A stretch of 5,845 nt of DNA from SIG701 sp045577175 (GCA_045577175.1 JAZNHT010000049.1:1-5845), one strand, 5' to 3'; counted from the stretch's first letter, positions 1-5,845 are shown. The notes: generated by a model from the letters alone, not told the origin. Program-made: numbers and translations.

Positions 1-60
1 AGTGGTATGTTGGCGTGCAATTACAGATAAGAGAACGCTATGAGGTGGGGAGTGCGGGAG

Positions 61-275
61 ATTTCCGTTTTCCGCGAAGCGGAAATTGCGCCTGCCTTAT
101 GGCGCAAAGGAAAGCTCAACCGAGGTGGACTTGTCCACCTCGACGTGGCAGGTGGTGTGGAGGCGCTCCGCGTTAAGCGCCTCCACGAAAGAAACTTCGC
201 GAAAAGTAACTATGGGTGCAGGGGCAACGCCCCGCATTTTTGCAAGGTGTGCACTCCGCGCTACACACCTCCTGC
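61..275. repeat. Array of short inverted repeats (palindromic repeat element)
   Basis: At least six stem-loops follow one another. Stem 69-75/79-85 is 7 bp with a GAA loop, and 61-67 can compete for pairing with 80-86. Stem 86-92/101-107 is 7 bp and directly abuts the first. Stem 121-130/133-142 is 10 bp around a 2-nt centre. Stem 157-167/176-186 is 11 bp with an 8-nt loop. Stem 221-225/229-233 is GGGGC/GCCCC, extended by 217-219/234-236 past a bulged A. Stem 245-251/264-270 is 7 bp, extended by 242-244/273-275. An 8-nt palindrome TTCGCGAA lies at 196-203. All arms listed are perfectly complementary. No credible protein reads through the segment. Its density of palindromes is typical of REP-like or MITE-like intergenic elements in bacteria; that assignment is inference. 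It could instead be a structured RNA, or structured leader or trailer sequence of a neighbouring transcript. Confidence 0.7.
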
Positions 276-293
276 GTTATCCTCCCCCCCAAT

Positions 294-306
294 TGTAAAT
301 TTTACA
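294..306. promoter_or_regulatory. Candidate operator: 6-bp inverted repeat around a central T
   Basis: TGTAAA-T-TTTACA is a perfect inverted repeat, lying about 50 bp upstream of the first candidate -10 box of the ABC operon and just after a C-rich run at 284-290. Its size and symmetry would suit a dimeric repressor, but no regulator is encoded in the window and AT-rich palindromes of this size arise by chance. It is therefore only a candidate site. Confidence 0.25.
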
Positions 307-340
307 GAAAACCTTACAATGTGCGCAAATGTTCAAGATT

Positions 341-352
341 TATTTATAAATA
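341..352. promoter_or_regulatory. Candidate operator: 12-bp AT palindrome in the promoter region
   Basis: TATTTATAAATA is a perfect 12-bp palindrome ending six bases before the first TATAAT box. It therefore falls where the -35 to -10 spacer would be. A protein bound here would compete with RNA polymerase. Alternatively it is simply AT-rich promoter DNA; the base composition makes chance occurrence fairly likely. Confidence 0.25.
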
Positions 353-354
353 CA

Positions 355-372
355 TGCTATAATGACTATAAT
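355..372 (+). promoter_or_regulatory. Likely promoter -10 region of the ABC operon
   Basis: A consensus TATAAT lies at 358-363, preceded by TG one base upstream (355-356), giving an extended -10 element. A second perfect TATAAT follows at 367-372. No good TTGACA-like -35 is visible at 16-18 bp spacing for either; TTCAAG at 332-337 is the closest match but sits 20 bp away from the first box. An extended -10 can compensate for a weak -35. Transcription from the first box would start near 370, leaving an untranslated leader of about 45 bases before the ATG at 414. This is the only good promoter-like sequence seen ahead of the four-gene cluster. Confidence 0.6.
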
Positions 373-401
373 TGCGATCTCTTTTCTCAAAATCTCAATG
401 C

Positions 402-406
402 AGGAG
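402..406 (+). promoter_or_regulatory. Ribosome binding site that fixes the ATPase start
   Basis: AGGAG is followed by a 7-nt spacer to the ATG at 414. The reading frame is open further upstream to a TTG at 372, but that codon overlaps the second TATAAT box and has no Shine-Dalgarno sequence. The start at 414 is therefore preferred, and the protein then begins with the usual ABC pattern MIEISHLVKRYG. Confidence 0.8.
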
Positions 407-413
407 CGTACAT

Positions 414-1376
414 ATGATTGAAATCAGCCATCTGGTAAAACGGTACGGCACAAAATTCGCCTTGGACGACATCAGTTTTTCGGTCGGACGCGGCGAGATC
501 GTCGGCTTCCTCGGTCCGAACGGCGCGGGAAAAAGCACGACGATGAATATCCTCACCGGCTACCTTTCCTCTACCTCGGGGGAGGCAAAGGTCGGCGGCA
601 TCGATATTCTCGAGGCACCGTACGAAGCAAAAAAACTGATCGGATTTCTTCCCGAGCAGCCGCCGCTTTACGTCGATATGAAGGTGGGGGAGTACCTCAA
701 TTTCGTCTACGATCTGAAGAAATGCACCTTAAACCGCGAGCGTCATCTCGCCGAGGTTATGGAGGTCACGAAGATCGCCGACGTGAAGGAACGCCTCATC
801 AAAAATCTGTCTAAGGGATACAAGCAGCGTGTCGGCATCGCGCAGGCACTCGTCGGCAATCCGAAGGTGCTCATCTTTGACGAGCCGACGGTCGGTCTTG
901 ATCCGAAGCAGATCATCGAAATCAGAAACCTCATCCGCACGCTCGGACAGGATCATACCGTCATCCTTTCCTCGCACATTCTTTCCGAGGTGCAGGCGGT
1001 GGCGGATCGCATCGTCATCATCAATCAGGGCAAGATCGTTGCGGACGAAAAGACGGAGGACATCACCCGCGTGGTGGAGGACGGTCGCTTGTTCAGCGTG
1101 AAGATCTGCGGACCGCAGAGAGAGGTGCTCTCCGCCCTCAAGGAAATCCCCGGCGTCAAGCGCGCCGAGGCGGTCGGTGAAAGAGAGCTTGACAGCTTTA
1201 CGTATCATATCGAAAGCGAACCCGGCGTCGATGTCAGAAAACCGCTGTTCTATGCACTCGCACAGCGCGGTTGGGCGATCCTCGGGCTTGAGGCGGTCGG
1301 TATGTCTCTGGAGGATGTGTTCATGAAGCTCATGGACGAAAACATCCGCAAGAAAAACACGAAAGGAAGACAGTAA
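414..1376 (+). CDS. ABC transporter ATP-binding protein (GldA/CcmA-type, ABC-2 family)
   Basis: Cytoplasmic ATPase of 320 residues that would power the adjacent membrane subunit by ATP binding and hydrolysis. All ABC motifs are intact: Walker A GPNGAGKST at 34-42, Q-loop Gln82 in LPEQPPLY, signature LSKGYKQR at 132-139, Walker B VLIFDEP at 152-158, D-loop GLD at 161-163 and switch His188 in LSSH. The nucleotide-binding domain ends near residue 215. A C-terminal extension of about 100 residues follows, as is usual in the ATPases of ABC-2 exporters (DUF4162-like). The LSKGYKQR signature and LPEQPPLY loop are characteristic of the GldA/gliding-type and multidrug-type branch. It is the first gene of a four-gene cluster, with the permease starting three bases after its stop. 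The substrate is unknown: ABC-2 ATPases serve drug, lipid, polysaccharide and peptide exporters, and the sequence does not discriminate. The family call is very secure; the Gld-type subgroup rests mainly on the neighbours. Confidence 0.95.
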   Translation: MIEISHLVKRYGTKFALDDISFSVGRGEIVGFLGPNGAGKSTTMNILTGYLSSTSGEAKVGGIDILEAPYEAKKLIGFLPEQPPLYVDMKVGEYLNFVYDLKKCTLNRERHLAEVMEVTKIADVKERLIKNLSKGYKQRVGIAQALVGNPKVLIFDEPTVGLDPKQIIEIRNLIRTLGQDHTVILSSHILSEVQAVADRIVIINQGKIVADEKTEDITRVVEDGRLFSVKICGPQREVLSALKEIPGVKRAEAVGERELDSFTYHIESEPGVDVRKPLFYALAQRGWAILGLEAVGMSLEDVFMKLMDENIRKKNTKGRQ

Positions 1377-1379
1377 TTC

Positions 1380-2084
1380 ATGCTTGCAATCTATAAGCGC
1401 GAGATGCGCGCGTACTTTACCACGCCGATCGGCTATATCTTCGTAGCCGTGTTTCTGGCGGTGTCCGGCTTCCTTTTCGGTATCACTACCCTGCAGAGCC
1501 AGACGTCGGACGTTTCCTCCTATTATCAGATTCTCATGTTTGCGTACATTGTCATCATTCCGCTTCTTACGATGAAGACGTTCTGCGAGGAGAGACGCAC
1601 CCGCACCGAGCAGCTTCTGCTCACCGCGCCGGTCTCCCTTACGGGCATGGTGATGGCGAAATTCCTCTCTGCGCTGACTATGTTTGCCGCAACGCTTCTC
1701 GTCAGCACGGTGTATTTTATCCCCCTCGCGCAGTACGGTGAGATGAACTGGCCGCGTGCGCTCGGCTCGCTGCTTGCGATGTTCCTCATCGGTATGACGT
1801 TTATTGCGATCGGCATTTTTGTCTCCTCTCTGACGGAGAATCAGTTCGGCGCGTCCCTCGGTACGATCGGTATTTTGTTTGCGCTTCTGATCGTTGCCGC
1901 CGTCAATTCGCTGATTGATTCGTATGCGGTGCGCGTCGTCCTCAGCTGGATTTCCATCTACAGCCGCTACGGGTATTTCACCTACGGCATTTTTGACGTT
2001 GCCGCCGTGGTGTACTACGTTTCGATCTGTGTCGTGTTTTTGTTCCTTTCCGTTCGCGTCTTCGAGAAGAGACGCTGGGCGTGA
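1380..2084 (+). CDS. ABC-2 type permease, GldF-like
   Basis: Integral membrane subunit of 234 residues. Six hydrophobic segments are visible at about 17-38, 50-67, 92-115, 128-150, 156-177 and 207-225. An amphipathic N-terminal stretch (MLAIYKREMRAYFTTP) precedes the first helix, as is typical of ABC-2 permeases. The cytoplasmic loop at 70-85, EERRTRTEQLLLTAPV, matches the conserved ABC-2/GldF coupling region of the form E-(K/R)-x-x-x-T-x-E-x-L-L-x-(S/T)-P-V. The ATG follows the ATPase stop by three bases and has AAGGAAG at 1363-1369 inside the end of the upstream gene, which implies translational coupling. The length is normal for GldF-type permeases. It would form the membrane pore or platform, presumably as a dimer, with the ATPase of 414-1376. 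A NosY- or NatB-like permease is the alternative, but the GldG-like gene immediately downstream favours the GldF type. Confidence 0.9.
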   Translation: MLAIYKREMRAYFTTPIGYIFVAVFLAVSGFLFGITTLQSQTSDVSSYYQILMFAYIVIIPLLTMKTFCEERRTRTEQLLLTAPVSLTGMVMAKFLSALTMFAATLLVSTVYFIPLAQYGEMNWPRALGSLLAMFLIGMTFIAIGIFVSSLTENQFGASLGTIGILFALLIVAAVNSLIDSYAVRVVLSWISIYSRYGYFTYGIFDVAAVVYYVSICVVFLFLSVRVFEKRRWA

Positions 2085-2119
2085 CGGGATGATCTCAGTG
2101 TGAAAGAAGGAGTCCCGAC

Positions 2120-3610
2120 ATGAACAAATTTTATACAGCAAAACGCTTCCGCTACGGAAGTGCCGCGACCGCGTTCACCTGCGCGTTTATCGCGGTTGTG
2201 ATTATTTTCAACGTCGCATTTACGGCGATTGCCTCCAAATATATGTGGTACATCGATATGACGAAGGAGGAGGTCTTTACCCTCAGCGAGGCAGCAAAGG
2301 ATCTTCTTGCCGACGTCGATGATCCGGTCAATATCTACTTTGCCAGTGAGCCGGACGAGCTGATGGAGGGTACGTACAGCCCGTACATGAAGTACATCTA
2401 TACGACCGCACTCCAGCTTCAGAACGAGTTTGAAAACATCAATGTCGAGTGCAAGGATGTCGTCAAGCACCGCGCGTTCTTTGAGCCGTTCCGCACCACG
2501 GCGGCTACGAATATTCAGACGACCTCCGTTATCGTGGAGTCGGGCGGCGAGGTGCGCGTGTATACGTACAATGCGTTCTTTACCTACGACGAAACGACAG
2601 ATCAGCTTTGGGCATACAACGGTGAGTACAAGCTCGTCTCCGGTATTTTGCAGGTCACGAGTGCGGAATTGCCGATTGTGTACTTCACGACGGAGCACGG
2701 CGAGGATCTCGGCGCGGATGCCAATGCGATCCACGCACTGTTTAAGGATAACGGCTTTGACGTGCGCACGATCAACCTCGCCCAGGAGGAGATCGATGAC
2801 GACGCGCGTATCATTGTCGTCAACGATCCCGTGTACGATTTCATCGGCGCGGAGGCGGACAGCGAATTTTCCAACGAGATCGCCAAGCTGGACGCGTTTC
2901 TGGATCGCCTCGGCTGCCTGATCGTGTTCTCCAGCCCCGATAACGCCGGCAGACTTACGAATCTCTCCGAATTTCTTGAGGAGTGGGGCATCGCCTTCAC
3001 CCCCGATACGTATGTGAAGGATATGGCGCATTCCGTGTCCACCGACGGCACCTCTGTTGTTGCCGCATACGATGCGGATACGCTCGGCGCGTCTCTCTAC
3101 AAGGATATTACAAGCAATCTTGTCACGCCGCCGAAGACGATTTCCCGCTATACCACCCCGATTCAGATTCTTTGGGAGGAGGGCGGCGATCTTTCCGACT
3201 CGCGCTCGGTTTCCGCAGTTCTGAAGTCCTATGATACCGCCGTCACCGTCAAGGACGGTCAGGAGGTCGGCACGGGTGAGTACAATCTCATCACCGTTTC
3301 GCAGGAGCTTCGTCTGATGAACAACGATTACTATCCGTCCTACGTGATTGCAATCGGATCGGCGGATTTCGCCGCGGCGGAGTACCTTTTCAGCAACGCC
3401 TATGCGAACAACGATATTCTCTCCGCGATCATGCTCGGTGCCGGACGCGATAAGATTCTGGCGGATATTCCGTTCAAGGTCTTTGACAATACGGAGCTTA
3501 CGATTACCACGGCACAGGCGAATAACTGGACGATCTCGTTTGTTGTTGTCCTGCCGCTGATGATCGCTGTCGCCGGCATTGTGGTCTGGGTTAGGAGAAA
3601 GCATTCATGA
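2120..3610 (+). CDS. GldG-like ABC transporter auxiliary protein
   Basis: Membrane protein of 496 residues with one N-terminal helix (about 17-38), a large domain of about 430 residues predicted outside the membrane, and a C-terminal helix (about 472-490) followed by the basic tail RRKHS. Both termini are therefore predicted in the cytoplasm. After the first helix comes YIDMTKEEVFTLSEAAKDLL (44-63), matching the D-x-T-x-x-x-x-(Y/F)-T-L-S pattern of GldG/ABC_transp_aux proteins. The core has IVYFTTEHGED (186-196), corresponding to the family's TGHGE stretch, then DARIIVVNDP (228-237), IAKLDAFLDRLGCLIVFSSP (254-273) and LSEFLEEWGI (282-291), all recognisable GldG-type landmarks. The AAGGAG at 2107-2112, 7 nt from the ATG, fixes the start. 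The stop overlaps the next ATG. The family is associated with ABC-2 permeases; in Bacteroidetes GldG is associated with gliding, while its molecular role in Firmicutes is not established. The family assignment is strong; the function is open. Confidence 0.85.
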   Translation: MNKFYTAKRFRYGSAATAFTCAFIAVVIIFNVAFTAIASKYMWYIDMTKEEVFTLSEAAKDLLADVDDPVNIYFASEPDELMEGTYSPYMKYIYTTALQLQNEFENINVECKDVVKHRAFFEPFRTTAATNIQTTSVIVESGGEVRVYTYNAFFTYDETTDQLWAYNGEYKLVSGILQVTSAELPIVYFTTEHGEDLGADANAIHALFKDNGFDVRTINLAQEEIDDDARIIVVNDPVYDFIGAEADSEFSNEIAKLDAFLDRLGCLIVFSSPDNAGRLTNLSEFLEEWGIAFTPDTYVKDMAHSVSTDGTSVVAAYDADTLGASLYKDITSNLVTPPKTISRYTTPIQILWEEGGDLSDSRSVSAVLKSYDTAVTVKDGQEVGTGEYNLITVSQELRLMNNDYYPSYVIAIGSADFAAAEYLFSNAYANNDILSAIMLGAGRDKILADIPFKVFDNTELTITTAQANNWTISFVVVLPLMIAVAGIVVWVRRKHS

Positions 3611-5085
3611 TGGAAAAACAGAAGAAGCTGTTTGTCATTTTTGCCGCCGTTTTTGTTTTGCTTCTGGCGGTGTATTTCGCTTTCGTCCGTCCGCTTGTGA
3701 ACGACTCGGGCGATTCCTCGACCTCTGTGAACGGACAAACCTTTATGTATCCGCATATCCCCCGTGCATCGATGCAGTCGGTGACGGTCACAAACGAGCA
3801 CGGCACGTATGAATTTTACCGCGATGCGGACGGGAATTTCCAGATCCGCGATTTTGAGGGCACGCCGTACGATGCGACGCTGTTTTCCAGCCTCGTGACC
3901 TCTGCGGGCTACACGATTGCGAAAACGAAGGTTGTGGATAACGCGACGGATGAAAACCTGATCGAATACGGTCTCGACAATCCGCAGGCGACGTGGACGA
4001 TCACAACCGTGACGGGCGAATCCTATACGGTCTATGTCGGATACGATCTGCTCACGGGCGGCGGCTATTATTGCATGATGGAGGGGGACGGCGGCATCTA
4101 CGTCCTCAGCTCGGAGATCGCGCAGACGATATTTGCACCGATTGAGTCGCTTTGTTCCCCGGTCTTTGTTGCCGGAATCAGCCAGAACGATTATTACACC
4201 ATAGATAATATCAGCCTGCTTGCCTACGGCGAGGAGCTTTGCAAAATCGGCGTGAAGGATGCGGCAGAGCAGAAGAATGCACAGGCGCTCGTGGAGTATA
4301 AAATGGTGTATCCCGAGGGGTATACCCCGAACGAAGCTCTCATTTCGGAGATGCTCTATACGTTTACGTCCGTCACGGGTACGTCTGTTCTGAAGCTCGG
4401 CCCCACGGCGGAGGATGCCGCGGCATACGGCCTTTCCGAGCCTGCCTTTACGGTCGGATTCACGTATATGAACGTGCCCGTGCTGATCTTCTTCAGCGAA
4501 TTGCAGGAGAACGATACGTATAATGTCCAGTCCACGCTCTTTCCGCACATGATCGTTGCGGTGGATGCCGCGTCTGTGCCGTTTGTGAAAACGGATCTCC
4601 TTTCATGGGTGAAGAAGGCACCGTTCAATGACTGGATCATCACCCTTGCCGAGATCGAGGTCGTCGGCGCGGGTGCGGATGTGTGCTTCACGCTCACGCA
4701 CGGCGTGGGGGAGGACGGCAACGCTACGCTTGACGTTGTTTCCAGCACCGGCAAGGTGATCCCGAACGCGGAGGTCAACAACTTCCGCCAGTTCTACAAG
4801 ACGATGCTCACGATGGAGATCAAGGATGTAGTTCCGCTGACGGAGGAGGAGATCGCCGCCCTTGCAGTGGAGGAAAACTGCATTGTCACCGTGCGGCTGA
4901 AAACGCTTGCAGGCGTGGAGACGGTGTATAAGTTCTATCCCTATTCATCCACGGGACGGCGCGCACTGCTCACGGTGAACGGAAGCGGTGAGTTCTACGT
5001 CGAGACCGATCTGGCGAAGAAAATTGCGTCCGATGCGAACAAGGTCTTAAACGATCTGGACGTGGACGCCTACGCAAAAGACTGA
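3607..5085 (+). CDS. DUF4340 domain-containing membrane-anchored protein
   Basis: Protein of 492 residues with a short basic start (MMEKQKK), one helix at about 8-28 and a long hydrophilic remainder predicted outside the cell membrane. No lipobox cysteine is seen, so it is anchored by an uncleaved helix. Two copies of a DUF4340 hallmark are visible: EYGLDNPQATWTI followed by YTVYVG (120-145), and AYGLSEPAFTVGF (273-285). This points to a duplicated beta-rich module. Near the C-terminus are VYKFYPYSSTGRRALLTVNG (440-459) and a segment ending in a probable helix (468-484). The ATG shares four bases (ATGA) with the upstream stop and has AGGAG at 3593-3597, so translation is coupled to the GldG-like gene. 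A second ATG at 3610 is possible but less well spaced. DUF4340 genes next to GldFG-type transporters are a recurring arrangement; the biochemical role is unknown. It may bind the cargo or contact the GldG-like ectodomain, which is inference. Confidence 0.85.
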   Translation: MMEKQKKLFVIFAAVFVLLLAVYFAFVRPLVNDSGDSSTSVNGQTFMYPHIPRASMQSVTVTNEHGTYEFYRDADGNFQIRDFEGTPYDATLFSSLVTSAGYTIAKTKVVDNATDENLIEYGLDNPQATWTITTVTGESYTVYVGYDLLTGGGYYCMMEGDGGIYVLSSEIAQTIFAPIESLCSPVFVAGISQNDYYTIDNISLLAYGEELCKIGVKDAAEQKNAQALVEYKMVYPEGYTPNEALISEMLYTFTSVTGTSVLKLGPTAEDAAAYGLSEPAFTVGFTYMNVPVLIFFSELQENDTYNVQSTLFPHMIVAVDAASVPFVKTDLLSWVKKAPFNDWIITLAEIEVVGAGADVCFTLTHGVGEDGNATLDVVSSTGKVIPNAEVNNFRQFYKTMLTMEIKDVVPLTEEEIAALAVEENCIVTVRLKTLAGVETVYKFYPYSSTGRRALLTVNGSGEFYVETDLAKKIASDANKVLNDLDVDAYAKD

Positions 5086-5094
5086 CAAACGAAA

Positions 5095-5121
5095 ACGCGC
5101 CTTGCTTTATGCAGGGCGCGT
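5095..5121 (+). terminator. Hairpin between the transporter operon and the RluA-like gene
   Basis: Bases 5095-5105 pair with 5111-5121: seven GC-rich pairs (ACGCGCC/GGCGCGT), one G-U pair and three further pairs, closing a TTTAT loop. AAAA precedes the stem, and GCATTTT follows it, so the T run (5125-5128) is short and offset by three bases. It starts ten bases after the DUF4340 stop. It could act as a weak intrinsic terminator or partial attenuator. Read on the minus strand it is followed directly by TTTT, although no minus-strand gene is seen here. It ends ten bases before the GGAGG of the next gene, so it could also act as an RNA processing or stability element. Confidence 0.5.
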
Positions 5122-5140
5122 GCATTTTACGGAGGAAATC

Positions 5141-5794
5141 ATGGAAGAAAAGCGGATTCCGATTCTGTGGGAGGACGGCGAAATGCTGTTCGCTTTGAAG
5201 CCTTGCGGCATCGCGTCGCAGTCGCCCGGGATGCCCGAGCGTCTTGCCGCCGAGATCGGCGCGGAGACGGTGTATCCCGTGCACAGACTCGATAAGGAAG
5301 CGTCGGGCGTGATGGTGTACGCGAAAACGAAATCGGCGGCCGCCGCACTCTCCGCCGCCATCTCAAACGGAAAGATGGAGAAGGAATACCTTGCGATGGT
5401 GACGGGCACACCTGCCCCGTCGGGGGAGATGCGCGATCTTCTGTATCACGATCCGAGGCGGAACAAATCGTTCGTCGTTACCCGTGCGCGGCGCGGTGTG
5501 CGCGAGGCGATCCTCACCTATGAGGTGATCCGCACGGAGGGGGATCGCTCTCTCGTGAAGGTGCGGCTGGAGACAGGGCGCACGCACCAGATTCGCGTGC
5601 AGTTTGCTTCAAGAAAGCACCCGCTTGTGGGAGACAAACGCTACGGCTCAACGGTAGCGTGCAAAAACGTGATGCTGTTTTCGGCGTCGATCGGGTTTTG
5701 CCATCCGACAAAGGGTGAATCTATGACCGTTTCTCTGCCGCTTCCCGCGGGTGCGGTGTGGGATCGGTTTGCCAAAGTGAGGGATGAAGAGTGA
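5141..5794 (+). CDS. RluA-family RNA pseudouridine synthase
   Basis: Cytoplasmic enzyme of 217 residues that would isomerise uridine to pseudouridine in rRNA or tRNA. Motif II, HRLDKEASGVMVYAKT at 48-63, carries the catalytic Asp51. KEYLA at 81-85 supplies the conserved active-site tyrosine (Tyr83). The C-terminal motif GRTHQIRVQFA (146-156), followed by HPLVGDKRYG (160-169), is diagnostic of the RluA family. There is no N-terminal S4 domain, so this is the short single-domain form, nearer RluA/TruC/RluC-like short members than RluD. The ATG at 5141 is chosen because GGAGG at 5131-5135 lies five bases upstream. The frame is open back to a TTG at 5102, but that codon sits inside the hairpin and lacks a Shine-Dalgarno sequence. 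Family and catalytic activity are secure; the exact target uridine cannot be read from the sequence. The stop overlaps the following GTG start. Confidence 0.92.
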   Translation: MEEKRIPILWEDGEMLFALKPCGIASQSPGMPERLAAEIGAETVYPVHRLDKEASGVMVYAKTKSAAAALSAAISNGKMEKEYLAMVTGTPAPSGEMRDLLYHDPRRNKSFVVTRARRGVREAILTYEVIRTEGDRSLVKVRLETGRTHQIRVQFASRKHPLVGDKRYGSTVACKNVMLFSASIGFCHPTKGESMTVSLPLPAGAVWDRFAKVRDEE

Positions 5795-5845
5795 AATGCT
5801 GTATTTTTGGTGCGGGGGACTATCACGGCGAACTGCGTGATCTTG
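5791..5845 (+). CDS. 5' end of a further gene, possibly thiamine pyrophosphokinase (partial)
   Basis: A GTG start overlaps the upstream TGA as GTGA, with AGGGA at 5780-5784 six bases upstream. The frame then stays open to the window edge, giving MKCCIFGAGDYHGELRDL. An N-terminal beta strand running into a small glycine-rich turn (CCIFGAGD) resembles the start of thiamine pyrophosphokinases, which convert thiamine to thiamine diphosphate. Eighteen residues are too few for a firm identification; another nucleotide-binding protein would also fit. The overlap suggests coupling to the RluA-like gene. The alternative ATG at 5784 runs into a stop at 5838-5840 and is not favoured. Confidence 0.5.
   Translation, partial: MKCCIFGAGDYHGELRDL

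Noticed and set aside
1..30. Frame ending in TAA at 28-30 (SGMLACNYR), possibly the tail of an upstream gene.
   Set aside because: Nine residues give no family information, and other frames are also open at the window edge, so it cannot be called.
61..275. CRISPR array.
   Set aside because: The stems differ from each other in sequence and there are no identical direct repeats with uniform spacers.
40..417. Open frame of 125 codons through the hairpin region, whose stop overlaps the ATPase start as ATGA.
   Set aside because: It reads through the palindromic array, both TATAAT boxes and the ATPase ribosome binding site; it lacks a good Shine-Dalgarno and its product looks low-complexity and arginine-rich in the repeat part. 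The ATGA overlap is taken as coincidence.
2085..2119. Possible small stem CGGGA (2085-2089) with TCCCG (2113-2117) around the ribosome binding site of the GldG-like gene.
   Set aside because: Five pairs closing a 23-base loop would be unstable and are easily found by chance.
729..2141. Minus-strand frame of 470 codons opposite the ATPase and permease.
   Set aside because: It runs across two genes with clear ABC motifs on the plus strand and has the same codon-register explanation; the translation is charged and repetitive-looking with no domain.
2015..3604. Minus-strand frame of 529 codons opposite the GldG-like gene.
   Set aside because: It is in exact register with the sense gene and explained by avoidance of TTA, CTA and TCA; the product is rich in Arg, Asp and His with no recognisable domain.

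Overview
The window looks like a chromosomal stretch of a mid-to-high-GC anaerobic Firmicute, probably a gut Clostridia/Oscillospirales-type bacterium. This is inferred from strong AGGAG-type ribosome binding sites, tight head-to-tail gene packing, GC-leaning codon choice and the protein families present. The species cannot be named from the sequence alone.

Layout. Bases 1 to about 290 hold no convincing complete gene. Most of this stretch (61-275) is a dense run of short perfect inverted repeats, probably a non-coding palindromic repeat element. An AT-rich segment (about 291-400) follows, with two small palindromes and two overlapping TATAAT hexamers, the likely promoter region of the operon. 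Then come four co-directional genes with almost no spacing: an ABC transporter ATPase (414-1376), a GldF-like ABC-2 permease (1380-2084), a GldG-like ABC-associated membrane protein (2120-3610) and a DUF4340 membrane-anchored protein (3607-5085). A hairpin at 5095-5121 separates them from an RluA-family RNA pseudouridine synthase (5141-5794). Its stop codon overlaps the GTG start of a further gene cut off by the window edge, possibly thiamine pyrophosphokinase.

How the genes work together. The first four genes form a recognisable cassette: a cytoplasmic ATPase, a six-helix membrane subunit, a protein with a large extracytoplasmic domain between N- and C-terminal helices, and a second extracytoplasmic protein on a single N-terminal anchor. 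In Bacteroidetes the related GldA/GldF/GldG proteins are associated with gliding. In Firmicutes the substrate and role of such cassettes are not established, and nothing here identifies the cargo. The RluA-like gene and the gene after it look like an unrelated housekeeping unit.

No defence system, CRISPR array, tRNA, rRNA or transposase gene was seen. The points most worth following are the hairpin array and the uncharacterised GldFG/DUF4340 transporter.
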